Source of the DNA: Mycolicibacterium canariasense
GTDB taxonomy: Bacteria; Actinomycetota; Actinomycetes; Mycobacteriales; Mycobacteriaceae
Direction of reading: 5' to 3'
Assembly (NCBI RefSeq): GCF_002101555.1
Contig: NZ_LQOL01000052.1
Coordinates: 62,001-126,000, forward strand
DNA length: 64,000 bases
The notes beneath the pieces were generated by a model. It worked only from the letters and a program-made list of their open reading frames with translations. It made no database searches and had not been told where the DNA came from. Position numbers and translations under genes: made by a program. Position 1 is the stretch's first letter, and every line of letters begins with the position of its first letter. This document shows positions 27,075-35,906 of this stretch, one piece after another.

Positions 27075-28945
27075 GGCCGCAAGCCCGTCGAGAAATCCAC
27101 CGGAACGCTGCGTTGGCGCAGCAGCGACTCCATCGCGTCGCTGGAGATCGGGCGGGACAGCAGAAAACCCTGGGCGCGATGGCAACCGTGCCGCAGCAGT
27201 GTCAGTGCGGCCGAATCGGTCTCCACCCCTTCGGCGATCAACTCCAGCCCGAAGGCTTCGGCCAGCGCGATGATGGCGCGGACGATGGCGAGATCACCGG
27301 GGCTGGCACCGAGATCCTGAACGAAACTCTTGTCGATCTTGATCGCGTCCACCGGCAGGGATTTGAGCAGTGACAACACGCTGTATCCGGTGCCGAAGTC
27401 GTCGATGGCCACCTGCACGCCCACGTCCCGCAGTCCGGCCAGGGTGATGCGGGCGGTCTCGATGTCCTGCACCACGATGCTCTCGGTGATCTCCAAGCAC
27501 ACCGAGCTGCGCTCCAGCCCGAACTCGTGCAAGATACCGGCCACCGATTCCACGAATCCGTCACCGACGAGTTGGACCGGCGACACGTTGACCCGCAGCA
27601 CCGTGTCCTGCCCCAGCCCGTTGGCCTGCCACCGCGCGAAATCGGCGCACGCGGTCCGCATCACCCAGCGGCCGAGTTCGCCGGCAAGGTTGATGGACTC
27701 GGCCACCCCGATGAACGAGTCGGGGGACAGCAAACCACGCGTCGGATGCTGCCAGCGCACCAACGCCTCGGCGCCGAGTATCCGTCCGGTGCGCATATCG
27801 ATCTCGGGGAGATAGCGCAGGAACAGGGCACCGGTCTCCACCACGTTCTGCAGGTGCAGCTCGATATCGTTGCGGAATTCGTTCTCCAGCTCCATCGTGT
27901 CGGAGAACACCGCGACCTGGTTGCCACCGGTGCCCTTCGCGGTGAGCACCGCCTGGTCGGCTCGGCGCAGCAGGTCAGACGTGGTGTCGCGGCCGGGGAC
28001 ACCGAGCGCAACACCGATGCTCACGGTGCGCGTGAGCATTTCGCCGTCGATGGGCACTCGTTCGCGCAGCACGGCCTGCAGCCGGTAGGCCAGTTCTTCC
28101 GCTTCCGCGGCGGTCATCACGGCGTCCGGAACCACCACGAACTCGTCACCGCCGAGGCGCGCGATCATGGCCGGGCCGACGGCCGCGGCCAGCCGCTCGG
28201 CCAGCGCCCTGATGAACCGGTCGCCGGCAATGTGCCCCAGGTAGTCGTTGATCGCTTTGAGCCTGTCGAGATCGAAGAACAAGGCCACCACCGGACCCGG
28301 CCTGCCGGCCCGTAGCCGCTCGTCCAGATGCGCGGTCAGGGCCCGGCGGTTGTGCAGTCCGGTCAGATCGTCGTGCTCGGCCAGGAACCGCAGTCTGTCC
28401 TCGGCCTCGGTCCTGGCCTGCACCTGAGCGAACAGCGAGGCGATGGCCATGAGGGCGTTGAGTTCTTCGTCGCTCCACTGCCGGACACCGACCTTGACGA
28501 AACCCAACACCCCAGTGGTCACTTCGCCGGACAACAGCGGCACACAGGCCATCGAGGTGGTGGGGATGTGCCGGCCCGACTCGATGGTGCGCTGGTAGTC
28601 CAGCGTCTTGTTGCGGTCGAACACCGCAGGTTCCTTGAGCGATTCGGCGAGCTTGAACACCGGATCGGCATCGGCGAAGTAGATCAGCGCGAGCGGATCC
28701 GGGCCCTCGCCTTCGGGCCTGGGCGGCCACTCGGCGACCAGCCGGGTGGCATGGATCGCGTGGTCGTTGTGTCGCAGGAAGCTGAAGTCGACGTCGAAAT
28801 ACTCGACGAGTTGGGCGAGCACCTGCCTGCTCACGGGGATGGCGGTCGCCGAATCGACGGCGATCAGCCGAGTTGCGACCGCTGTGACGAGTAGCTCCAG
28901 ACTGGGTCGCGGCACCTCTACCTCTTGTGCGGGCGTTGCCGTCAC
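27071..28945 (-). CDS. GAF-GGDEF-EAL cyclic-di-GMP turnover protein
   Basis: 624 aa, GTG start overlapping the moeY stop (GTGA). Residues about 15-190 look like a GAF sensor. Residues about 195-350 are a diguanylate cyclase domain with an intact LGGDEFVVV active site and HDDLTGLHNRRAL. Residues about 370-610 are an EAL phosphodiesterase domain with intact GAEALVRW, NVSP, and DDFGTGYS...KIDKSFV. Both catalytic motifs are complete, so it could both make and degrade c-di-GMP, with GAF-controlled balance. Architecture and position beside moeY match M. tuberculosis Rv1354c and its M. smegmatis counterpart DcpA. No membrane segment is evident. Confidence -1.
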   Translation of the reverse strand: MTATPAQEVEVPRPSLELLVTAVATRLIAVDSATAIPVSRQVLAQLVEYFDVDFSFLRHNDHAIHATRLVAEWPPRPEGEGPDPLALIYFADADPVFKLAESLKEPAVFDRNKTLDYQRTIESGRHIPTTSMACVPLLSGEVTTGVLGFVKVGVRQWSDEELNALMAIASLFAQVQARTEAEDRLRFLAEHDDLTGLHNRRALTAHLDERLRAGRPGPVVALFFDLDRLKAINDYLGHIAGDRFIRALAERLAAAVGPAMIARLGGDEFVVVPDAVMTAAEAEELAYRLQAVLRERVPIDGEMLTRTVSIGVALGVPGRDTTSDLLRRADQAVLTAKGTGGNQVAVFSDTMELENEFRNDIELHLQNVVETGALFLRYLPEIDMRTGRILGAEALVRWQHPTRGLLSPDSFIGVAESINLAGELGRWVMRTACADFARWQANGLGQDTVLRVNVSPVQLVGDGFVESVAGILHEFGLERSSVCLEITESIVVQDIETARITLAGLRDVGVQVAIDDFGTGYSVLSLLKSLPVDAIKIDKSFVQDLGASPGDLAIVRAIIALAEAFGLELIAEGVETDSAALTLLRHGCHRAQGFLLSRPISSDAMESLLRQRSVPVDFSTGLRP

Positions 28946-31065
28946 GGCGACGCGGTCTGGCGGGGTGGATGCTGACGGCGGCTCCGTACCGACGGAGGCG
29001 GGGCGTCGGTGAGTCGAAACACCAACGCCTGCGCCTCCTGTGGTCCGGCGCCGATCAACTTCCGGAAAGTGTATTGCAGGGAACGCAGTTCATCGGTGAA
29101 GGCCGGCGACAACGCGTCCAATTCGCGCTCGTCGTGCGCGTAGAGGAAGGCCGGAGAGATGGGCTGCACGGCCAGACCGTGCATCTGGGCGGTGATCCAG
29201 ACCGCCTCGACGGCCTGTCCCGCGAGGGCGTAATCGGCAAGGGTGTGTCCAGAAAACGAAATGGCTGCCAACGCCGCCCCCGCCCTGACGCGGTCGCGGG
29301 TGTTGTCGCCCAACACGCCACCGGCGTTCCAACGAGCCAGGTGCGCCATCACATCCGGGCGACGCAACACGTCGAGCACGGCAAGGTCCGACGGCGGCAG
29401 CTCAAGACCGCGCACGTCGATTCCGTACTCCGGTTTGGGATCTCCCGGCCACCAGAGTTCGGAGAACATCTCCGCGTGCAATCTCGGCGTCAGGTAGCGG
29501 ATTCGGTCCGCCGCCGCGAGCACGGCTGCTCCGGTTTCGATCTCGGGCCCGGCGGTGAGCAGGTGCAGGCGGGCGCCGAACCGGGTGGCCGTGGTGCGCA
29601 ACAGCTCTGCCAGATGCGCCGAGATCTCCCGGCCGGAACCGTGATGCCGATTGGTGGCGCGGTCGAGCATCGGGCCGTACAGTTCGGCCAGCTCCGGCTC
29701 GGCCGTGCCGGCGAGTGTGATGACGGCCTCCAGGGGAGAGCGTTCACCACCGGCTCCGATGAGCACCTCGCTGCCACGGCCGTGGGCCGCGGCTGCCACG
29801 GTCGCATTGAACACCGCGGCACCCAACGCGACGGCACTGCCGCGGAATTCGACGTCCATCATGGTGGTGCGCTCCGGATCGATGCGCACCGTCAGGGAGT
29901 CCGGCCCGATATCGATGTGCCACGGTTGAGCGTTGCCTCCCGACGGCGCACGGATCGCGGCGGCCGCCATAGCCGCAGGTACCGATGTCGGTTCACCCGG
30001 CTCCGCAGGATCATCCTGGTGTGCGCGGGACAGCGGCTGTGCCGCACGAGGATCGGTGGACTGTGCCAGCTGGGCGCCGATATCGATGCGTACCCGGCCC
30101 GAGGGCAGGGGCTCGCCCGAGCCGATGCGCCGCACCGCCTCGGCGATCAGCGCAGCGCCGAGGGTCACCTCACCGGCCAGTTGCGGCCAGGTGGACAACG
30201 TCTCGCCCACTTCGCACAACGATGCCGCCATCCGCCCCGACAGCTGACCGGCATCCAGGATGCCCAACACGTAGGGCACCTTGTCGGCGCTGGTGAGGCC
30301 GGCGAGCCCGGCGGTTTCCACGTTGCCGAGCAATCCGTGCAGGATGGGACGTGTCGGGTCCAGGTCGAACCGCTCGACGTCGACGAGGCCGCGGTCACTG
30401 GTTGCCATCAGCACCGGGATGCGACGGGCCCGTGCGGCCTCCCGGACGAGCACCTTGGTGTCGAGTGAGTCGCACACCTCGACGAGGATGTCCAGGCCGT
30501 CCAGGAAGGGGTCGATCGTGTCGGCGGTGATTCCCGACGTGTCGGCGTGCACGGTCAGATAAGGGTCGATCTCGGCGATCCGGCGTGCCGCCACGATCGC
30601 CTTGTTCTGGCCCTCGTCGAAAACCGTCGCGGGCACCCGGTTGAGATTGCTCAGCTCCAGATTGTCGAAGTCGGTCAGCCGCAGTTCACCGCAGACCCCC
30701 TGGGCGGCGAGGGTATGGGCGATGACATGACCGACGCTGAGCCCCACCACGCCGATACGCAACTGGCCGAGGCGGTGTTGTTCGTCGAGCGTGATCAGAT
30801 TGCGGTTCCGGTCGAGCCGGAGTCGGCGGAAACCCAGTGGGCCGAGCATCGCCACCACAGCGCGCCGCCACGGGAAGTAGACCCACCGCGGGGGCTCGTC
30901 GAGGATGTCGTCCGCCGGCACCGGGTTCAGCGCGCGCAGGGCGGTGCGCTGGGTTTCCCGGTGGTCGACGAATTCGATATCAGGGCGGGCGCGCAACTGC
31001 CGGAGCAGCTCGGCTTGGTCGGGATGGTCGTCGGACAGGGTGATCGCGTTGCCCGGATCGGTCAC
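28942..31065 (-). CDS. moeY: MoeY-type ThiF/E1-like plus nitroreductase fusion
   Basis: 707 aa, GTG 31065 overlapping the upstream stop. Residues about 95-290 are an E1/ThiF adenylating domain: RIGVVGLSVGHV nucleotide loop, LTDFDNLELSNLNRV (Arg finger) and GQNKA. Residues about 365-690 are a nitroreductase-like flavin domain (RAPSGGNAQPWHI near aa 372, RATNRHHGSG near aa 470). This matches M. tuberculosis Rv1355c, annotated as molybdopterin biosynthesis MoeY. The fusion, however, is better explained as an enzyme that adenylates a carboxylate or peptide and then performs flavin redox chemistry. It is flanked by an acyltransferase-like gene and the c-di-GMP gene in one overlapping operon, a link that is not obvious for cofactor synthesis. 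Confidence -1.
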   Translation of the reverse strand: MTDPGNAITLSDDHPDQAELLRQLRARPDIEFVDHRETQRTALRALNPVPADDILDEPPRWVYFPWRRAVVAMLGPLGFRRLRLDRNRNLITLDEQHRLGQLRIGVVGLSVGHVIAHTLAAQGVCGELRLTDFDNLELSNLNRVPATVFDEGQNKAIVAARRIAEIDPYLTVHADTSGITADTIDPFLDGLDILVEVCDSLDTKVLVREAARARRIPVLMATSDRGLVDVERFDLDPTRPILHGLLGNVETAGLAGLTSADKVPYVLGILDAGQLSGRMAASLCEVGETLSTWPQLAGEVTLGAALIAEAVRRIGSGEPLPSGRVRIDIGAQLAQSTDPRAAQPLSRAHQDDPAEPGEPTSVPAAMAAAAIRAPSGGNAQPWHIDIGPDSLTVRIDPERTTMMDVEFRGSAVALGAAVFNATVAAAAHGRGSEVLIGAGGERSPLEAVITLAGTAEPELAELYGPMLDRATNRHHGSGREISAHLAELLRTTATRFGARLHLLTAGPEIETGAAVLAAADRIRYLTPRLHAEMFSELWWPGDPKPEYGIDVRGLELPPSDLAVLDVLRRPDVMAHLARWNAGGVLGDNTRDRVRAGAALAAISFSGHTLADYALAGQAVEAVWITAQMHGLAVQPISPAFLYAHDERELDALSPAFTDELRSLQYTFRKLIGAGPQEAQALVFRLTDAPPPSVRSRRQHPPRQTASP

Positions 31066-31808
31066 GCGTCACTCCCGGCGGCGGTGGCCTCGTCGTCGAG
31101 ATCGGTCATGAGGGGCAACAGGTTTCGCGACTCGGCGAGGATCGTCGAGATCTGCTGGGGCTCAGCGGAGCGGGTGAATTCGGCACGGTCCCACCACATC
31201 ATCTTGGTTTGGTATCTGGCATCCGGGTACGGCGTTGCGGGTATGCGGGAGACGACGATACCGCCGGAGGACCGCCAGCGGTCGAGCACGTGGTCGGCGG
31301 CGGTCGCCATCGCGAACTTGGCGCCCAGGATCGCGGTCGCGTGCAGTGGCATCCGGGCCAGGGCAGCGGTCAGGAAGCGGCCGCGGTCGTGCTTGCCGGC
31401 CCAGGCCGTCTTGATCTCCACCACGCCGAACGGGATGCGGTCGGCAATCATCTTGTGCACCGCCGACAGCCCGGGTTGGCCCGCCCATTCGACGATGGCG
31501 TGCGACTGCTCGACGTCGACATAGGGCCCCTGGGCACGCACGCCGCCGACCACTGTGCCATCGGGGTCGATCGCGGCCAGGAACAGCGATGTCATGGCGG
31601 GATCGCGCAGGACGTCGACGTCGATGGCGCGCTCCGCGCCGTGTTCCCGGTAACTGGCCGTCGCGCCGTCGATGAAGTCGTCCCAGAGCTCCGGTTCGGC
31701 CGACGGCGTGCTCAGCACCAGGGTGCAGCCGGTGGCGCCGTCGTGCCAGTGCGCAGTCGTGGCTGCGGGCAGTGCCGGTGTCGCCGCCTCGGCCAAGGAA
31801 GCCCTCAT
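31062..31808 (-). CDS. Predicted acyltransferase-like protein, first gene of the moeY operon
   Basis: 248 aa from ATG 31808 (MRASLAEAATPALP). A TTG at 31880 would add 24 residues but has no ribosome-binding site. Residues about 60-150 (SYREHGAERAIDVDVLRDP, LAAIDPDGTVVGGVRAQGPY) have the look of the GNAT/autoinducer-synthase fold, with a VVEIKTAWAG segment after it. Exact family not recognised. Its TGA overlaps the moeY GTG (GTGA), so the two proteins are probably made in fixed ratio. A role in making a substrate for MoeY is inferred from coupling only. Confidence -1.
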   Translation of the reverse strand: MRASLAEAATPALPAATTAHWHDGATGCTLVLSTPSAEPELWDDFIDGATASYREHGAERAIDVDVLRDPAMTSLFLAAIDPDGTVVGGVRAQGPYVDVEQSHAIVEWAGQPGLSAVHKMIADRIPFGVVEIKTAWAGKHDRGRFLTAALARMPLHATAILGAKFAMATAADHVLDRWRSSGGIVVSRIPATPYPDARYQTKMMWWDRAEFTRSAEPQQISTILAESRNLLPLMTDLDDEATAAGSDA

Positions 31809-32217
31809 CTGTACCCCGATCGAGTCGCCGGCACCGCTTCCGCGATGACGTGCATTTCCATGCTTATTCAAATAGGTCAAATAAGTATCGTCATACTCAG
31901 GAGTAATTCCAGCGGAAACTTCTGACCGGAAATGCCAACTATTTGCTGCTTGCGAATCGGTGTTTGACCAGCAATGTGTACACGTACGTCTTTTATTGTT
32001 TGGGCGTCAATTAACATCCGCCGAGCCTAGGTTACGGCAAAAATTGGAGGCCGTGTCAATAATTGTCTGGTCAATACTGCTGACCGGGGATGCAGACCCT
32101 TCCGGGGCCTGCGACTCGACACGCACCCCGCGGTCCGCGCGAACTGAGGAGGGGCCCGGTGATTCGTCCGCACCCTACGCAGGCTATGTATGAAGCAGTA
32201 TCTCGAGAGGGGAAATT
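31809..32217. promoter_or_regulatory. AT-rich divergent regulatory region
   Basis: Between the divergent acyltransferase-like and HtdZ-like genes. The section about 31855-32070 is much richer in A and T than the rest of the window (for example TCAAATAAGTATCG, TCTTTTATTG, CAATAATTG). It contains GTGTACACGTAC with internal dyad symmetry near 31978. No gene of acceptable length or composition was seen. Several promoters or a regulator site could lie here; GC rises again from about 32085. Confidence -1.
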
Positions 32218-32673
32218 GTGAAAGTCTTCACCGATCTTGACGAGCTCATTGCCGGCGCCGGCACCGAACTCGGGCCCACGGAATGGCTGGAGATCACCCA
32301 GGACCGGGTGAACCTGTTCGCCGACGCCACCGAAGATCATCAATGGATCCACGTCGACCCCGAGCGGGCCGCAGGTGGACCGTTCGGGGGGCCCATCGCG
32401 CACGGCCTGCTGACGCTGTCGTTGCTGCCGCATTTCTCCCACCAGCTCTACCGGGTGGACGGCATCAAGCTCGCGGTGAACTACGGCTATAACAAGGTGC
32501 GCTTCGTCAGCCCGGTCAAGGTGGGCGCGAAGATCCGGGCACGTGGTGTCGTCACCGATGTGGCGGCGCCCGCCGAGGGCACCGCCCAGGCCACCGTCAC
32601 CATCACGGTCGAGATCGAGGGATCGGACAAACCCGCCGCGGTGGCCGAGTCGATCGTCCGCTATATCGCCTGA
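32218..32673 (+). CDS. htdZ: MaoC-like (R)-enoyl-CoA hydratase, HtdZ type
   Basis: 151 aa from GTG with GAGAGGGG seven bases upstream. Single hot-dog domain with the hydratase 2 signature FADATEDHQWIHVDPERA near aa 35-52 (catalytic Asp and His), then GPIAHGLLTLSLLP. Length and neighbour (a convergent fadE) match M. tuberculosis Rv0130 (HtdZ), a monofunctional (R)-3-hydroxyacyl-CoA dehydratase/enoyl-CoA hydratase acting on acyl-CoAs. It ends 13 bases inside the convergent fadE gene. Substrate chain length cannot be read from sequence. Confidence -1.
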   Translation: MKVFTDLDELIAGAGTELGPTEWLEITQDRVNLFADATEDHQWIHVDPERAAGGPFGGPIAHGLLTLSLLPHFSHQLYRVDGIKLAVNYGYNKVRFVSPVKVGAKIRARGVVTDVAAPAEGTAQATVTITVEIEGSDKPAAVAESIVRYIA

Positions 32674-33836
32674 GCCGCCTTGACGAGGGCACCACCGATG
32701 ATGAGCCGCTGGATCTCACTGGTGCCCTCGTACAGGCGCAGCAATCGCACCTCGCGATAGATGCGTTCCACCGCCACCTCGCGCATATACCCACTGCCGC
32801 CGTGGATTTGGACCGCGAGATCCGCGACCTTGCCCACCATCTCGGTGCAGTACAGCTTCGCCGTCGACGGCGCGATGCGGCGGTCCTCACCCGACACCCA
32901 TAGCCTGGCCGCCTCCCGGACCAGCGCCCGGCCGGCCATCACGCCGGTCTGCTGGTCGGCGAGCATGGCCTGCACCAGTTGGAAGTTGCCGATCGGTGTG
33001 CCGCCCTGGGTGGCGGTGGCGGCGTACGCCACCGACTCGTCGAGGGCGCGCGCGGCGCTGCCCACCGCCACGGCGGCGATGTGTATCCGACCGCGGGCCA
33101 ATGAGGTCATGGCCGCCCGATAGCCGATGTCCACGCTGCCGCCGACCAGGGCGTCGTCGCCGACGCGGACCTCGTCGAAGCTGACGTCGGCGGTCCAGGC
33201 GCCCTCCTGCCCCATCTTCGCGTCCTTATTGCCGACCACCACGCCGGGCGCATCGGCGGGCACCAGGAACACGGCGATCCCCGCGCCATCGGCGTCGGCC
33301 GGGCGGGTGCGGGCGAACACCACGAACAGATTCGCGGTCGGCGCATTGGTGATGAACCGCTTCTGGCCGCTGATCACCCACTGCTGGCCGTCGCGCACCG
33401 CCTTCGATCGCAGGCCCGCCGGATTCGAGCCGGCACCCGGTTCGGTGAGCGCGAACGATGCCACCACCTCGCCGGAGGCGATGCCCGCCAGCCAGCGGGA
33501 CTTCTGCTCGTCGGTGCCGAAGCCGACCAGGACCTGACCCGCGATGCCGTTGTTGGTGCCGAACATCGACCGCAGCGCCAGGCTGGTGTAGCCGAATTCC
33601 ATCGCCAGTTCGACGTCCTGAACGAGGTCGAGCCCCAGGCCGCCCCACTGCTGGGGGATGGCGTAGCCGAACAACCCGAGATGCTTGGCCTGGTCGCGGA
33701 TGTCGTCGGGCACCTTGTCGGTGGCCATGATCTCCAACTCACGCGGCATGACCTGGGCGCGGATGAACTGGCGGGTGGCGGCGAGGATGTCGGCGAAATC
33801 CTTGTCGCTGACTTCACTGCTGATCGTGGACGTCAT
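32661..33836 (-). CDS. Acyl-CoA dehydrogenase (FadE1-like)
   Basis: 391 aa from ATG 33836 ([14 protein letters not shown]). Complete acyl-CoA dehydrogenase: [20 protein letters not shown] near aa 125, [12 protein letters not shown], and catalytic Glu in [12 protein letters not shown] near the C-terminus. Position opposite an HtdZ-like gene suggests the M. tuberculosis FadE1 (Rv0131c) place in the genome. It is divergent from the SDR-thiolase-FadE operon and shares with it a small AT-rich palindrome. It probably works on the same acyl-CoA class as that operon. Confidence -1.
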   Translation of the reverse strand: MTSTISSEVSDKDFADILAATRQFIRAQVMPRELEIMATDKVPDDIRDQAKHLGLFGYAIPQQWGGLGLDLVQDVELAMEFGYTSLALRSMFGTNNGIAGQVLVGFGTDEQKSRWLAGIASGEVVASFALTEPGAGSNPAGLRSKAVRDGQQWVISGQKRFITNAPTANLFVVFARTRPADADGAGIAVFLVPADAPGVVVGNKDAKMGQEGAWTADVSFDEVRVGDDALVGGSVDIGYRAAMTSLARGRIHIAAVAVGSAARALDESVAYAATATQGGTPIGNFQLVQAMLADQQTGVMAGRALVREAARLWVSGEDRRIAPSTAKLYCTEMVGKVADLAVQIHGGSGYMREVAVERIYREVRLLRLYEGTSEIQRLIIGGALVKAAQAI

Positions 33837-33883
33837 GGGTCGGACTCCTGACTGCTGCCCGGGGGATTCAGACTTGATGCAAG

Positions 33884-33896
33884 AAATATCATATTT
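33884..33896. promoter_or_regulatory. Palindromic AT-rich site AAATAT-C-ATATTT between divergent fatty-acid genes
   Basis: A perfect 6-1-6 inverted repeat, 48 bp before the fadE ATG (33836) and 44 bp before the SDR ATG (33940). It lies in an AT-rich run (about 33880-33905) that must contain both promoters. The GntR-family regulator at the end of the SDR operon is the natural candidate to bind it. Confidence -1.
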
Positions 33897-33939
33897 TATG
33901 TTCAGCTCCAGCCCGCGAGGTCTCAGAGGAAGGAAGCCG

Positions 33940-34680
33940 ATGGCCCTGCTAGACGGTCGCACCGCGGTGATCACCGGTGGTGCCCAAGGAATCGGATTCG
34001 CGATCGCGCAACGATTCATCGCCGAGGGAGCCCGGGTGGTCCTGGGGGACCTCAACCCCGAGGCGACCGAGGCCGCGGTGGCCGCACTCGGCGGTCCCGC
34101 CGTCGCCCACGCGGTGCGGGCTGACGTCACCGACGCCGCCGAGATGCAGGCCCTCGTCGACGCGGCCGTCGCGACCTTCGGCGGTTTGGACATCATGGTC
34201 AACAACGCCGGTATCACCCGTGACGCCACGATGCGCAAGATGACCGAGGAACAGTTCGATCAGGTCATCGACGTGCACCTGAAGGGCTGTTGGAACGGCA
34301 CCCGGCTGGCGGCCAACATCATGCGCGAAGCGAAAAGCGGTGCCATCATCAATATCTCGTCGATCTCGGGCAAGGTCGGCTTGGTCGGACAGACGAATTA
34401 TTCGGCGGCCAAGGCCGGTATCGTCGGCCTGACCAAGGCCGCGGCCAAGGAGGTGGCGCATCTCGGCGTGCGGATCAACGCGATCCAGCCCGGCCTGATC
34501 CGCTCGGCCATGACCGAGGCCATGCCGCAACGGATTTGGGATCAGAAGCTGGCAGAGATCCCGATGGGCAGGGCCGCCGAGCCCAGCGAGGTCGCCTCGG
34601 CGGCGGCATTCCTGGCGTCTGACATGTCCTCGTACATGACCGGTTGCGTACTCGAAGTGACCGGCGGGCGGCACATCTGA
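33940..34680 (+). CDS. FabG-type 3-hydroxyacyl-CoA dehydrogenase/3-oxoacyl reductase
   Basis: 246 aa, ATG with AGAGGAAGGAAG upstream. Classical [15 protein letters not shown] near aa 88, catalytic Ser in NISSISG, YSAAK near aa 150, and FabG-like C-terminus [11 protein letters not shown]. First gene of an operon whose next genes encode a thiolase and an acyl-CoA dehydrogenase, so in vivo it most likely oxidises a 3-hydroxyacyl-CoA in a beta-oxidation route. Its TGA shares one base with the thiolase ATG (TGATG). Confidence -1.
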   Translation: MALLDGRTAVITGGAQGIGFAIAQRFIAEGARVVLGDLNPEATEAAVAALGGPAVAHAVRADVTDAAEMQALVDAAVATFGGLDIMVNNAGITRDATMRKMTEEQFDQVIDVHLKGCWNGTRLAANIMREAKSGAIINISSISGKVGLVGQTNYSAAKAGIVGLTKAAAKEVAHLGVRINAIQPGLIRSAMTEAMPQRIWDQKLAEIPMGRAAEPSEVASAAAFLASDMSSYMTGCVLEVTGGRHI

Positions 34681-35906
34681 TGTCCGTGGCGGCGAACACC
34701 GTGGTGATCTGCGAGCCGATTCGCACGCCCATCGGTCGTTACGGCGGGATGTTCGCCTCGCTGACCGCCGTCGAACTCGGCGTCGCCGCGCTGCGCGGAC
34801 TGCTGCAGCGCACCGGTGTCCCCGCCGACGCGGTGGGCGACGTGATCCTCGGACACTGCTACCCGTCTCCGGAGGCGCCCGCGATCGGCCGGGTGGTGGC
34901 GCTGGACGCCGGACTGCCGATCACGGTGCCCGGCATGCAGGTGGACCGCCGTTGCGGATCGGGGCTGCAGGCCGTCATCCAAGCCTGCCTGCAGGTCGGC
35001 AGCGGGGCCAACGATCTGGTCGTCGCAGGCGGTGCCGAGTCGATGAGCAATGTGGCGTTCCACTCCACCGATATGCGCTGGGGCGGCTCCCGCACCGGCA
35101 TCCGGGTGCACGACGGCCTGGCCCGCGGCCGCACCACGGCGGGCGGAAAGAACTACCCGGTGCCGGGCGGCATGCTGGAGACCGCGGAGAACCTTCGGCG
35201 GCAGTACGGCATCTCACGCATCGAACAGGACGAACTGGCGGTGCGCTCACACCAGAAAGCCGTTGCCGCACAACGGGACGGCGTGCTGTCCGGGGAGATC
35301 GTCGCCGTCACGGTGTCGTCGAGATCCGGTGAGCAGTCGATCGACACCGACGAGCACCCCCGTGCCGACACCTCGGTGGAGGCCTTGAGCAGGTTGAAAC
35401 CGATTCTGGGAAAACAAGACCCGGAGGCGACCGTCACCGCGGGAAACTCCAGCGGCCAGAACGACGCGGCGTCGATGTGCATCGTCACCACCGCCGCGCG
35501 CGCCGCCGAACTCGGCTTGCGACCCCTTGTCCGCCTGGTGTCGTGGGGGCTGGCCGGGGTGGCGCCCCACGTCATGGGCATCGGCCCGGTGCCGGCGACG
35601 GAGGTCGCGCTGCGCAATGCCGGCCTGACGCTTTCCCAGATCGACCTCGTCGAACTCAACGAGGCGTTCGCCGCGCAGGCACTGGCTGTGCTGCGGGAAT
35701 GGAAGTTCACCGAGACGGACATGGAGCGCACCAACGTCCGCGGCTCCGGGATCTCGCTCGGGCACCCGGTCGGCGCCACCGGCGGCCGGATGCTGGCCAC
35801 GCTGGCCCGCGAACTCGACGCCCGCGGAGCCCGGTACGGGCTGGAAACCATGTGCATCGGAGGCGGTCAAGGGCTGGCCGCCGTGTTCGAACGGATCGTC
35901 GCATGA
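34680..35906 (+). CDS. Thiolase (acetyl-CoA acetyltransferase family)
   Basis: 408 aa, ATG overlapping the SDR stop by one base. All four thiolase signatures are visible: nucleophilic Cys in VDRRCGSGLQA near aa 90, NEAFA near aa 329, GHPVGATG near aa 361, and the second Cys in MCIGGGQG near aa 392. It cleaves a 3-oxoacyl-CoA with CoA. The NEAFA and C-terminal motif are those of FadA-type biosynthetic/degradative thiolases. It ends in ATGA with the next acyl-CoA dehydrogenase gene, so translation of all three is coupled. Confidence -1.
   Translation: MSVAANTVVICEPIRTPIGRYGGMFASLTAVELGVAALRGLLQRTGVPADAVGDVILGHCYPSPEAPAIGRVVALDAGLPITVPGMQVDRRCGSGLQAVIQACLQVGSGANDLVVAGGAESMSNVAFHSTDMRWGGSRTGIRVHDGLARGRTTAGGKNYPVPGGMLETAENLRRQYGISRIEQDELAVRSHQKAVAAQRDGVLSGEIVAVTVSSRSGEQSIDTDEHPRADTSVEALSRLKPILGKQDPEATVTAGNSSGQNDAASMCIVTTAARAAELGLRPLVRLVSWGLAGVAPHVMGIGPVPATEVALRNAGLTLSQIDLVELNEAFAAQALAVLREWKFTETDMERTNVRGSGISLGHPVGATGGRMLATLARELDARGARYGLETMCIGGGQGLAAVFERIVA

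Noticed and set aside
31960..32193. 77-codon plus-strand frame in the AT-rich region
   Set aside because: No ribosome-binding site, mixed composition, and no resemblance to known proteins.
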